The notes under the pieces are model-generated. The model worked only from the letters and a program-made list of their open reading frames with translations. It ran no database searches and was not told the origin of the DNA. Shown piece after piece: positions 7,726-17,236 of a stretch of DNA of 64,000 nt. The position numbers and the translations under genes were made by a program. The stretch's first letter is position 1. Every line of letters begins with the position of its first letter. Source of the stretch: Brucella pituitosa. GTDB lineage: Bacteria; Pseudomonadota; Alphaproteobacteria; Rhizobiales; Rhizobiaceae. The stretch lies in the NCBI RefSeq assembly GCF_003049685.1, contig NZ_PYSY02000002.1, forward strand, positions 62,001 to 126,000. The letters are read 5' to 3'.

Positions 7726-9222
7726 ATGAATGCCGTTTTGGATCATCCGATACAACATGACGGGCTTAACAGGCTTCGGGACAAACACCTTTTTCGCGAA
7801 CTTGGCTATATCGATGGGCGCTGGGTTGCGGGAGAGAAGGCTGAAACTTTTGCCGTTGTCGACCCGGCAACCGGGCGACGGCTGGCACGCGTCGCAAGTC
7901 TAAGCGAAGCCCAAACAACGCTTGCGATAGATGCAGCTGAGAAAGCCTTTCCTGAGTGGCGCAACAAACTGCCCCAGGAACGAGCCGCAATTTTGCGACG
8001 CTGGTATGAGCTTGTTCTGGCGAACCGCGAAGATCTGGCATTGCTGATGACGCTGGAGCAAGGCAAGCCGTTGGATGAATCGCGCGGCGAGATTGACTAT
8101 GGCGCAGCTTTCATTGAATGGTTCGCAGAAGAGGCTAAGCGCCTCAACGGAGAGACCATCATAAGCCATCTGCCCAATGCCGAGATGATGGTGCGCCGTG
8201 AGGCGCTGGGTGTCGTAGCACTTGTGACGCCGTGGAATTTCCCGCATGCCATGATCACCCGTAAAGCGGCAGCAGCGATTGCTGCAGGCTGTCCGGTGGT
8301 GGTGCATCCGTCGTCGGAGACTCCACTTTCAGCGCTCGCATTGGCAGAGCTTGCAGAACGCGCCGGCCTTCCGTCTGGGGTTTTCAACGTTGTGACGGGC
8401 AAGGCTGCGCCAATCGTCGATGTGTTGTGCCGCGACGAGCGTGTGCGGGCGCTGAGCTTCACCGGTTCGACCGAGATTGGCAAGCTGATTGCCACCAAAT
8501 GTGCGGCAACAGTCAAACGTCTGGTCATGGAGCTTGGCGGGCATGCGCCATTGATTGTCTTCAACGATGCAGATGTTGACCGTGCGGCCGATGTGGCCAT
8601 GGCTGCCAAGTTTGCAACTTCAGGGCAGGATTGTCTTGCTGCCAACCGTATCTTTGTCCAGCGCGATATCCTTCCAGCTTTCACGAGCGCTTTTGCTGCG
8701 CGCATATGGGGCCTCAAAACAGGCAACGGTCTTGATGCGGACGTCGAAATTGGTCCGATGATGCATAGCCGTGCGGTCGATAAAATTGAGGAACAGGTTC
8801 GCGACGCGGAAAAGCGCGGCGCTCGTATCGAAGTGGGTGGCAAGCGGATTGGTGATCAAACGCTTTTCTTCGAGCCGACATTGCTGACCAATGTGTCTGA
8901 CGATGCGGCGATTATGCACGAAGAGACATTCGGGCCGGTAGCTGCCGTCACGGTTTTTGACGATGAGGACGAAGTCATCGCCCGCGCCAATGCCACACAA
9001 TATGGTCTGGTTGCCTATGTCGTAACGGCGAATGGCGCTCGACAGCTCCGCATGGGGCGCGCACTCGAATATGGAATGGTAGCCATCAACCGCGCAAAAA
9101 TTACCGGCGCGCCGATCCCCTTTGGCGGCTGGAAACAATCAGGGCTTGGCCACGAAGGCTCCCATCAGGGCATCGAAGCCTTCACCGAACTCAAATATCT
9201 CTGCATCGATACCGCCGCGTAA
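7726..9222 (+). CDS. doeC: Aldehyde dehydrogenase DoeC (ectoine degradation)
   Basis: A 498-residue NAD(P)-dependent aldehyde dehydrogenase close to succinate-semialdehyde dehydrogenases. It has the Rossmann FTGSTEIGK motif, the catalytic Glu motif (MELGGHAP, about residue 268) and the catalytic Cys (GQDCLAANR, about residue 303). In ectoine breakdown DoeC oxidises aspartate 4-semialdehyde, produced by transamination of diaminobutyrate, to aspartate. GGGAGA precedes the ATG. It is 29 bp ahead of doeD, in the same operon. GabD activity on succinate semialdehyde cannot be excluded from sequence. Confidence 0.83.
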   Translation: MNAVLDHPIQHDGLNRLRDKHLFRELGYIDGRWVAGEKAETFAVVDPATGRRLARVASLSEAQTTLAIDAAEKAFPEWRNKLPQERAAILRRWYELVLANREDLALLMTLEQGKPLDESRGEIDYGAAFIEWFAEEAKRLNGETIISHLPNAEMMVRREALGVVALVTPWNFPHAMITRKAAAAIAAGCPVVVHPSSETPLSALALAELAERAGLPSGVFNVVTGKAAPIVDVLCRDERVRALSFTGSTEIGKLIATKCAATVKRLVMELGGHAPLIVFNDADVDRAADVAMAAKFATSGQDCLAANRIFVQRDILPAFTSAFAARIWGLKTGNGLDADVEIGPMMHSRAVDKIEEQVRDAEKRGARIEVGGKRIGDQTLFFEPTLLTNVSDDAAIMHEETFGPVAAVTVFDDEDEVIARANATQYGLVAYVVTANGARQLRMGRALEYGMVAINRAKITGAPIPFGGWKQSGLGHEGSHQGIEAFTELKYLCIDTAA

Positions 9223-9251
9223 AAGCGTGGCGACAGGAAAGGAACATACCC

Positions 9252-10625
9252 ATGTTGAACAATAGCAACGAACTGACCGCTTGGGATCGCGATCATTTCT
9301 TTCATCCGTCCACCCATATGGGAATGCATGCGCGAGGCGAAACGCCAACGCGCGTGATCGAAGGCGGCGAGGGTGTGTACATTGCCGACGTGAATGGCCG
9401 GAAGAGCCTTGATGCCTTTGCGGGTCTTTATTGTGTCAATGTTGGTTATGGCCGCACAGAAATTGCGGATGCAATTGCAGAACAGGCTCGGAAGCTCGCT
9501 TATTACCATGCCTACGTCGGCCATGGCACCGAGGTGTCTATCACGCTTGCCAAGATGATCATCGATCGTGCACCCGAGCATATGAGCCGTGTCTATTTTG
9601 GTCTGTCCGGTTCGGATGCCAATGAAACCAACATTAAACTGATCTGGTACTACAACAATATTCTTGGCCGCCCGGAAAAGAAGAAGATCATTTCGCGCTG
9701 GCGCGGCTATCACGGTTCGGGCGTGATGACGGGAAGCATGACGGGGCTTGCGACCTTCCACAACGCCTTTGACCTGCCGCGTGCGCCTATCCTGCATACG
9801 GAATCGCCATACTATTTCCGTCGCGCGGACCGCTCGATGAGCGAAGAACAGTTCTCGCAACATTGTGCCGACAAGCTTGAGGAAATGATCCTTGCAGAAG
9901 GCCCGGAGACAATTGCAGCCTTCATTGGTGAACCTGTTCTGGGCACCGGCGGTATCGTTCCGCCACCAGCAGGCTACTGGCAGAAAATTCAGGCCGTTCT
10001 TGATCGCTACGATATTCTGCTTGTCGCCGATGAGGTCGTTACCGGCTTCGGCCGTCTTGGCAGCATGTTCGGTTCCGATCATTACGGTATGAAGCCGGAC
10101 CTCATTACCATCGCCAAGGGATTGACCTCAGCCTATGCGCCATTGTCGGGTTCGATTGTTTCTGATCGCATGTGGCAGGTGTTGGTACAGGGATCTGACA
10201 AGATGGGTCCGATTGGTCATGGCTGGACCTATTCTGCCCATCCGATCTGCGCTGCCGCAGGCGTAGCCAATCTCAAGCTGATTGATGAATTGAACCTCGT
10301 CGAAAATGCGGGTTCCACCGGCGCTTATTTCCGCAAGGCACTGCAGGATGCTGTTGGTGGCCATAAGCACGTTGGGGAAGTGCGCGGCGAAGGTCTGATG
10401 GCTGCAATCGAATTCGTGGACGACCGCGACGACCGCAAGTTCTTCGACCCATCGCTAAAGATCGGCCCACAGGTTTCAACGGCACTTCTCGCCAACGGCG
10501 TTATCGCTCGCGCTATGCCTGAAGGCGATATTCTCGGATTTGCTCCACCGCTCTGTCTGACACGCGAAGAAGCCGATAAAATCGTCGATGCAACCAAGAA
10601 AGCAATTGCAACGGTATTTGCCTAA
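9252..10625 (+). CDS. doeD: Diaminobutyrate aminotransferase DoeD (class III)
   Basis: A 457-residue class III (omega) PLP aminotransferase. The cofactor-binding SGSDANETNIK segment is near residue 119, the Asp-containing VADEVVTGFGR near residue 258 and the PLP lysine in TIAKGLTSAYAPL near residue 290. In this cluster the expected reaction is L-2,4-diaminobutyrate to aspartate 4-semialdehyde, feeding DoeC. It follows doeC closely with AAGGAA before the ATG and is the last gene of the operon; an intrinsic terminator lies just downstream. Confidence 0.85.
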   Translation: MLNNSNELTAWDRDHFFHPSTHMGMHARGETPTRVIEGGEGVYIADVNGRKSLDAFAGLYCVNVGYGRTEIADAIAEQARKLAYYHAYVGHGTEVSITLAKMIIDRAPEHMSRVYFGLSGSDANETNIKLIWYYNNILGRPEKKKIISRWRGYHGSGVMTGSMTGLATFHNAFDLPRAPILHTESPYYFRRADRSMSEEQFSQHCADKLEEMILAEGPETIAAFIGEPVLGTGGIVPPPAGYWQKIQAVLDRYDILLVADEVVTGFGRLGSMFGSDHYGMKPDLITIAKGLTSAYAPLSGSIVSDRMWQVLVQGSDKMGPIGHGWTYSAHPICAAAGVANLKLIDELNLVENAGSTGAYFRKALQDAVGGHKHVGEVRGEGLMAAIEFVDDRDDRKFFDPSLKIGPQVSTALLANGVIARAMPEGDILGFAPPLCLTREEADKIVDATKKAIATVFA

Positions 10626-10653
10626 TCTGATCTCTGTGAGCTTGCGATATCAG

Positions 10654-10690
10654 CCTTCACCATCTTATCGGGTGGTGAAGGTTTTCTTTT
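10654..10690 (+). terminator. Intrinsic terminator of doeX-doeC-doeD
   Basis: A perfect 9-bp stem (CCTTCACCA / TGGTGAAGG) with a 10-nt loop is followed by TTTTCTTTT. It lies 28 bp after the doeD stop and ahead of the autotransporter gene. Confidence 0.85.
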
Positions 10691-10810
10691 AAGGTTCAGA
10701 ATTGTCGATTCATTGAACCCGTATGTCGATTGGTCCTAAAGCTATTGCTGATTTAAAGAAACACACGAGAAACTATTCGCTGATTTGAATATATTTCGGG
10801 GCGGCGAGGA

Positions 10811-13800
10811 ATGACTGTTTTTGATTTTGGACAAGGCAACGCTTATGTCCTTACTCCGCACCATCGCGGACAAACAGGTTTTGCCAGGCAAGTAGAACTC
10901 AATATTCAAATCCGAAGACGAACGCTCAAAGCATCGACAGCGATGTCCGGTGTTCTTGCTGCTATAGCAGCCATGGCCGCTTTTTCTGGCCTCGCATTTT
11001 CAACTGCTCCAGTTCTGGCACAGCAAGTCTCAGGCCATGGTGGGGCCGGTGGACAACATGCAATCAGTCGCCCTCGGGCGGGGGGCTCCGGCGCCGCTGC
11101 CATCTCCTATTCAGGTGGTGGTGGCGGTGGCGGTGGCGGAAAAAACTCGACTTCTGCTTCTGAGGGGATTGGTGGAACTGGCGGAAGTGGCCCACATGCG
11201 CGAGGCGGGGGAGCAGGTGGCCGCTGGAACGAGCGTGGTAACGACGGCGCCAAAGGGGCGAATGGTGCAGCGAAGGGCTGGGTTTGGGCACCCGGTAACT
11301 TCGGCCATGATGGTGGAAGTGGCGGAGGCGGCGGAGGTGGTGGCGTTACGTCCCGGCTTGCTTCGCGTATGCTTTACGATATTTCCACCTCCATTACTGG
11401 TGGCAAGGGCGGCAGTGGTGGCAATGGTGCCATAGGTGGAATTGGGTACTCGGCAGCGATATACCCGTTTTCTGCATATTGGGATGGAACCGGTGGTGGC
11501 GGTGGTGCCGGTGGTGGTGGCGGCGGCGGCGGAGCCGCTCTTGCTTTCAGCTCTTCGAACCAGGGGCCAATGCCTGCCGGGCAAGTCGCGGCCAATATTT
11601 CAGCCAACATTACCGGTGGAGCAGGTGGTGATGGTGGTTACGGCGGCGACGGTGGTGCTGGTGAAACCAAAGCAAGCCTGAACAATGCCGTCGGCGGCGA
11701 CGGCGGTTCTGGCGGCAATGGCGGCAACGGCGGCGCAGGCATTCTGGCGGACAACTTTGTCGCATCAATCTACCTAACTCCCGGGACCGCTGTTGCTGGT
11801 GGCAATGGCGGAAAGGGCGGTAACGGTGGCTGGGGCGGTAACAGCGATTATGCCTACAACTATAACCTTGGTAATGGCGGTAATGGTGGAGATGGCGGAG
11901 CCGGTGGAACGGGTGTTGTGTTGGGCGGACCAAACGCTGACCAAAGCCACATCATTCTGGGCGACGGTGCCAGCGTTAAAGGCGGACAAGGCGGAGAACG
12001 AGGTTTCCGGGGAGGTCCCGGGTCCGTTTACAAGGGTACAATGTCCCCAAGTAACGGTATAGCCGGTCATCAAGGAAATGGCGGTCAAGGCGTCTGGTTG
12101 AGTTCCGGGGAGAGACTTCGCGTCGAGGTGGGGACTGGCGCAGTTATTCAGGGGGGAGACGGAGCCTCCGGCGGGATTGGTATTGAAGGCTCTGCATCGC
12201 AGTCGTTCATAAGTGCTGCGGGCACCATATCGGGCGGACTTGGCTCGGATGAAACACGAGCAGCAGCGATTTCCATCAACGGCACGAAAAACGTGCTTCA
12301 GCTTCTCAATGGCTATCAGTTTGTCGGTGGCGTTAATCTTGGTACTGACGCCACGTTATCCTTGGCTGGCGTGGAGAATTCTACGTTCGATCTTTCTTCG
12401 GTGGGCATGCGGTTTCAAGGTTTTAGCCACTTCCTTAAGGATGATCAGAGTACATGGACGCTGAGTGGAAAAGCCAACACAAAATTCAAAGATGTTAGCG
12501 TCTCTGGTGGCGTTCTGACGCTTGGTCCTGACCAAACAGCACTGCAATCCGAAACTGGCCTTATCGATGGCGGTAAGGTCATTGTAACTGGCAACGGTGC
12601 TCCCAGCTCTGCAGACTGGTCCGTTGAACAATCTCTGGTCGTTGGCAATATCAAAGCGGGTGAGCTGGAGATTTCCAATGGTGGGGCGGTCAAGGTTGGC
12701 GGTGATTTGATCATAGGTAGCCAGAACTCAGCGTCAGGCACCGTAAATATCGCCGGTTCGCAATCAAGCCTGACCGTGGATGGCATGCTGGCTGTTGGTG
12801 ATTCCGGCAATGGCACAATGATCGTTTCTAATGGTGCGCAAGTTCAGTCCGGTAAAGTGGCAATTGGGAGAAACACTGGTTCGACCGGATCCGTTCTTGT
12901 CACTGGTGCAGGCACGAAATGGGCGGCGCGGGACATCTATGTCAGTGGTGGTAATGCGGATAATGATGGTGGACATGGCTCGTTGACCATCGCCGATGGT
13001 GCGGTTGTTGGCTCGCCCGGCGGAATGATCGATGTCGGCGATAATGGCGCTTATGGCGTTCTGAATATTGGTGCGGCTGAAGGTGAAAGCGCTGCTGCTC
13101 CAGGCATCTTTGCCGGTCGCTATCTGATGCTTTCACCATTTACCGATACGGTTTTTAATCACAATGCGACTGACTACAGCTTTGATGCTTCAATATTGGG
13201 TTCTGCGAACCTCAAGTTTCTTTCAGGAAAGACAAAGCTGACAGGAGCCAGCTCGTCTTTCGACGGCAATGCGACCGTATCCAATAGCACTGTGGAAGTG
13301 GCCGAGAGAGCGAAACTGAATGGTACATGGACTGTCGATCATGGGGGGCGGCTGGAAGGATCGGGTCAGGTTGGTACGACGACCATAAATGCCGGGGCTG
13401 TTCTCGCACCAACGGGCACGCGTTCATTAACACTTAATGGGGGGCTTACCCTCAATGCGGGTGGCTCCATTTTACCCAGCGACGCGGCTTCGCTCATCGT
13501 GAACGGTAAGGCAACGTTCAACAGCGGCGGGCTTTATACTTACAATCTCGCTACAGGCGGTTCAGGGACGACGGCAACGACTGTTGTGAACGGTGACGTT
13601 GCGCTTAACGGGACGACGCTGAATGTAACGGGTACACCTGCGATCGGTTATCACCGCCTCATTTCATATACAGGCAGTCTGACACAAATGAATGGCGGAC
13701 TGAATGTTGGAACAACGCCCGACACAACACCATTCGGCTTCAACTATACGGTTGATACAACACAGGCACGGGCCGTTGATCTTTTCGTCAATCCTCAAGG

Positions 13801-16800
13801 CTTGAACATTCTTCAGCTATGGGATGGTGGAACTCCGGGTAGCAACAATCAGAATGGTGTATGGAACAGCGCCAACCAGAACTGGTTAAACCCTGCTGGC
13901 GGTACTGCTGACACAACATGGGGCCACGGTTATGCCATTTTCCGTGGATTGGGTGGCACAGTCATGATTGATGGTGCGCAGTCAGCCGTTGGATTGCAGT
14001 TTGCGGGCGGTAATTTCAGAATTGAGGGTAATTCCGGCGCAACGCTCAATCTGACTGGCTATAGCGGATCTGGTATCAATATCGAAGTCCCGGAAATACG
14101 TGTCCTTGATAACGAAGGGGCACTGATAAGCGCATCGATTACCGGCACCTCGGGTCTGGAAAAAGCCGGAGATGGATTGCTGGTCCTTTGGGGAGATAAC
14201 ACGTATTCCGGTAACACTTATCTCAACGGCGGCATTCTTCAGATAGCGTCCATGCAAAATCTGGGGTCGGCAAACAACACGCTGAATATCAACAACGCTA
14301 CCTTAAGAACCGCCGATAGTTTCGATCTGACACAAGCCGTAACTCTGGGTGGCGTGTCGACAATCAATGTTCTTCTCGATCAGGAAATGAAACTCACAGG
14401 CGGCGTTTCCGGCGACGGAATGCTGTTCAAGGATGGCGGCGGTACACTTCTGCTCAGTGGAGCAAATAACTGGTCGGGTGGTACATGGATCAATGATGGC
14501 ACGTTACGTCTTGAAGCAAACAATCTCTCGGCGATCGCTTCGAACTCCGATTTCGTTCTTACAGGTGGACAGCTTGATCTGAATGGCAATGCATTGCAGA
14601 TGCGCTCCTTGATCGGAACCGGTGGCGAAATCTCAATCGATGGGACGACACTGACAATTGCGCAGGACACCGGCACTATTTTTGCAGGTAGAATAACAGG
14701 TAACGACTTCAATAGTAATCTGGTCAAGAGCGGCAGCGGAATGCTCGTGCTTTCCGGGACCAATAGCTATTGGGGCAACACTACCATCAATGATGGATCG
14801 CTGGCTATTTTCGATGCGGCAAATCTTGGGATCAATTCCAGCGGCGCAGCACTTGAAATTCGCAATGCAGCACTCGTAACACTTGGCGATATAGGCCTTA
14901 ATCGTCGTGTGAACCTGATCGGAACAGGAACAATTAATACACTGTTTGGAACGACGCTTGAATTGAGTGGCGCAATTTCCGGACCTGCGGGAACGTTGTA
15001 TAAGGATGGCGCGGGACGGCTCATCATTTCCGGAAACGGAACCTATGCAGATGGTACGACAGTTGCGGGTGGTATTCTGCAGATTGGTGATGGCGGAACA
15101 ACCGGTTCCATTATCGGCAACATTAGCAATGACAGTTTGCTGGCGTTCAACCGTTCAAATGCTTTTAGTTATGACGGATCGATATCCGGTGCGGGGACGT
15201 TGCTTCAGGCTGGAACCGGAACGACCGTTCTGACTGGTAATCACAGCTATACGGGCAATACATTCATCACAGATGGTACATTGCAGATTGGGAATGGCGG
15301 TGTAACGGGATCGATTGGCGGCTATGTGCTTAACAATGGCACGCTCGCATTCAACCGCAGCGATGACTACACTTTCTCAGGTTTGATTATTGGTACTGGT
15401 GCGCTGGTCCAGGCAGGCTCAGGCACTCTTATTCTGGATGCCGACAACTATTATACGAGCGGCACACGCATTGAGAGCGGGACCCTTCAGATCGGGAGCG
15501 GCGGTACGTCAGGCTGGATCACAGGCGATGTTATCAACAATGGGACACTGGTCTTTAGTCGTTCGGACGCGTTTGAATTTTCCGGCAGCATTAGCGGATC
15601 AGGTGGTTTTCAGCAGAAAGGTGAGGGCGCTGTCGTTCTAACGGGCGACAGCAGCTATACAGGTGCCACCGATGTTCTGTCAGGGCGGCTCGCAGTCAAT
15701 GGCTCCATCAGTTCTTCGATGCTCACAACGGTCTATGAAGGTGCCGAACTCGGCGGCACCGGCACGGTAGGGCAGACATTCATCAATGGTGGTACGCTGG
15801 CACCGGGCAATTCCATAGGCACCCTCAATGTGGCTGGAGATTTGCGATTAACGGCGTCTTCTCTCTATGAGATTGAAGTCTCTCCTTCAGGTTCAGACCG
15901 CGTAAATGTTATGGGGCAGGCTGATTTGGGTGGCGCGACGGTACATGCTTCTTTCGATCCGGGTGCTTATGTGATGAAGCGCTATAACATTCTCAATGCA
16001 GAGGGTGGTTTGGCCGGGAGTACATTCGGCGAAGAGGTGACGACAAATCTGCCGGAGAATTTCGTCTCGCTCTTGCGATACGACGCCAGTAACGCCTTCC
16101 TCGATCTCGAAATGAATATCGGCGGCTTGAATGTGAACCAGCAGAACGTGTCGGCGGCGCTGGTCAACTACTTCGATGAGAACGGGCAAATCCCATTCGC
16201 ATTTGGTGGGTTGGATGCCGACGGTCTGACTGCCGCTTCAGGTGAGTTGGCAACCGCGGCACAACAAACGACCATCGACGCCATGAGCCAGTTCATGAAT
16301 ACGCTCATGGATCCTCTGGTAACCGGTCGGGCGGGGCGTGTTACAAAAGCGCGAGCATCTGATGCGAACCTATTTGAGCACCGCTGGAGTGTATGGGGCG
16401 CAGGTTACGGCGGTTCACGCACAACGGATGGTGATGCGATCATTGGGTCGCATGACGCGCGTGGTCGTGTTTATGGTGTCGCTGTCGGTGCGGATTATCT
16501 CGTGTCACCCGATACAATTCTGGGCTTTGCCATCGCCGGTGGAGGCACCAAGTTCAGCCTCGCCGATGGCCTGGGCAGCGGCGACTCCGATCTGTTTCAG
16601 GTGGGCATTTATGGCAGGCATAATATCGGCAATGCCTATATTACCGGCGCGCTTGCCTATGGCTGGCAGAGTGTCGATACCGAGCGCATGGTTTCGTTCT
16701 ACGAAACGGATCAGCTCAATGGCAGCTATAGTGCAAATTCATGGTCGGGGCGGCTTGAGGCAGGCTATCGTTTTGACACGCCCTGGCTGGGCATAACCCC

Positions 16801-17221
16801 TTATGCGGCAGGGCAGTTTGTAAGCTTTGACCTGCCATCCTATTCGGAAAAAGCCTATGCAGGCAGCGATACTTATGCGCTCAACTATTCGTCACAGCGC
16901 GAAACTGTAGGGCGTGGCGAACTTGGTCTGAGTTTCGACAAATCTCTTACACTCTCGGATGGCGTATTCACAACGCGCGGACGCCTTGCCTGGGCCCGCA
17001 ACTTCAACAATGATCGTAACGTCTTTGCCGCGATCAATGCATTGCCGGGAGTGGGCTTTGTGGTCAATGGTGCTTCACAGCCAAAGGATGTCGGCCTTGC
17101 AAGTGTCTCGGCCGAGATGGCCTGGAATAATGGCTTGTCGCTGGGGGCTGCGTTTGACGCCGAGTTCTCCGGCGCCAGCACCAATTACGCGGGAAAGGGT
17201 GTGCTTCGCTACAAATGGTGA
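10811..17221 (+). CDS. Large type Va autotransporter adhesin with Gly-rich passenger
   Basis: A 2136-residue secreted surface protein. A long signal region (residues ~1-71, basic RRR stretch then hydrophobic core ending VLAQ) resembles the extended signal peptides of autotransporters. Residues ~77-427 are extremely glycine-rich (GGxGG runs). Residues ~430-1850 are a beta-helix passenger with about eight autotransporter-associated beta-strand repeats of the type L-x-K-x-G-x-G-x-L-x-L-x-G. Three of these form tandem ~68-residue units (residues ~1420-1627). The final ~282 residues are an autotransporter barrel ending in the aromatic tail RYKW. GGCGAGGA precedes the ATG. The family includes Brucellaceae adhesins; the ligand is unknown. 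No protease triad was recognised. Confidence 0.9.
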   Translation: MTVFDFGQGNAYVLTPHHRGQTGFARQVELNIQIRRRTLKASTAMSGVLAAIAAMAAFSGLAFSTAPVLAQQVSGHGGAGGQHAISRPRAGGSGAAAISYSGGGGGGGGGKNSTSASEGIGGTGGSGPHARGGGAGGRWNERGNDGAKGANGAAKGWVWAPGNFGHDGGSGGGGGGGGVTSRLASRMLYDISTSITGGKGGSGGNGAIGGIGYSAAIYPFSAYWDGTGGGGGAGGGGGGGGAALAFSSSNQGPMPAGQVAANISANITGGAGGDGGYGGDGGAGETKASLNNAVGGDGGSGGNGGNGGAGILADNFVASIYLTPGTAVAGGNGGKGGNGGWGGNSDYAYNYNLGNGGNGGDGGAGGTGVVLGGPNADQSHIILGDGASVKGGQGGERGFRGGPGSVYKGTMSPSNGIAGHQGNGGQGVWLSSGERLRVEVGTGAVIQGGDGASGGIGIEGSASQSFISAAGTISGGLGSDETRAAAISINGTKNVLQLLNGYQFVGGVNLGTDATLSLAGVENSTFDLSSVGMRFQGFSHFLKDDQSTWTLSGKANTKFKDVSVSGGVLTLGPDQTALQSETGLIDGGKVIVTGNGAPSSADWSVEQSLVVGNIKAGELEISNGGAVKVGGDLIIGSQNSASGTVNIAGSQSSLTVDGMLAVGDSGNGTMIVSNGAQVQSGKVAIGRNTGSTGSVLVTGAGTKWAARDIYVSGGNADNDGGHGSLTIADGAVVGSPGGMIDVGDNGAYGVLNIGAAEGESAAAPGIFAGRYLMLSPFTDTVFNHNATDYSFDASILGSANLKFLSGKTKLTGASSSFDGNATVSNSTVEVAERAKLNGTWTVDHGGRLEGSGQVGTTTINAGAVLAPTGTRSLTLNGGLTLNAGGSILPSDAASLIVNGKATFNSGGLYTYNLATGGSGTTATTVVNGDVALNGTTLNVTGTPAIGYHRLISYTGSLTQMNGGLNVGTTPDTTPFGFNYTVDTTQARAVDLFVNPQGLNILQLWDGGTPGSNNQNGVWNSANQNWLNPAGGTADTTWGHGYAIFRGLGGTVMIDGAQSAVGLQFAGGNFRIEGNSGATLNLTGYSGSGINIEVPEIRVLDNEGALISASITGTSGLEKAGDGLLVLWGDNTYSGNTYLNGGILQIASMQNLGSANNTLNINNATLRTADSFDLTQAVTLGGVSTINVLLDQEMKLTGGVSGDGMLFKDGGGTLLLSGANNWSGGTWINDGTLRLEANNLSAIASNSDFVLTGGQLDLNGNALQMRSLIGTGGEISIDGTTLTIAQDTGTIFAGRITGNDFNSNLVKSGSGMLVLSGTNSYWGNTTINDGSLAIFDAANLGINSSGAALEIRNAALVTLGDIGLNRRVNLIGTGTINTLFGTTLELSGAISGPAGTLYKDGAGRLIISGNGTYADGTTVAGGILQIGDGGTTGSIIGNISNDSLLAFNRSNAFSYDGSISGAGTLLQAGTGTTVLTGNHSYTGNTFITDGTLQIGNGGVTGSIGGYVLNNGTLAFNRSDDYTFSGLIIGTGALVQAGSGTLILDADNYYTSGTRIESGTLQIGSGGTSGWITGDVINNGTLVFSRSDAFEFSGSISGSGGFQQKGEGAVVLTGDSSYTGATDVLSGRLAVNGSISSSMLTTVYEGAELGGTGTVGQTFINGGTLAPGNSIGTLNVAGDLRLTASSLYEIEVSPSGSDRVNVMGQADLGGATVHASFDPGAYVMKRYNILNAEGGLAGSTFGEEVTTNLPENFVSLLRYDASNAFLDLEMNIGGLNVNQQNVSAALVNYFDENGQIPFAFGGLDADGLTAASGELATAAQQTTIDAMSQFMNTLMDPLVTGRAGRVTKARASDANLFEHRWSVWGAGYGGSRTTDGDAIIGSHDARGRVYGVAVGADYLVSPDTILGFAIAGGGTKFSLADGLGSGDSDLFQVGIYGRHNIGNAYITGALAYGWQSVDTERMVSFYETDQLNGSYSANSWSGRLEAGYRFDTPWLGITPYAAGQFVSFDLPSYSEKAYAGSDTYALNYSSQRETVGRGELGLSFDKSLTLSDGVFTTRGRLAWARNFNNDRNVFAAINALPGVGFVVNGASQPKDVGLASVSAEMAWNNGLSLGAAFDAEFSGASTNYAGKGVLRYKW
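15068..15692 (+). repeat. Three tandem ~68-codon repeats inside the autotransporter
   Basis: Three consecutive units begin with GILQIGDGG, GTLQIGNGG and GTLQIGSGG. Each continues with a short spacer, a NNGTLxFxRSDxF-type strand, an SGxIxGxGxxxQxG strand and a YTxxT ending. The period is about 205-210 bp. They are diverged rather than identical at DNA level. Such units build successive rungs of a beta-helix passenger and can change in copy number. Confidence 0.75.
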
Positions 17222-17236
17222 AAGCAGGTGCTTGGG

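Noticed and set aside
11064-12088. Several long open frames on the minus strand opposite the autotransporter Gly-rich region
   Set aside because: They are rich in His, Pro, Ala and Arg because they are the reverse reading of GGN-rich codons. They have no ribosome sites and overlap a well-supported gene.
15068-15692. Tandem repeats considered as a CRISPR array
   Set aside because: Units are ~205 bp, diverged and in frame with the autotransporter; there are no short identical repeats with unique spacers.
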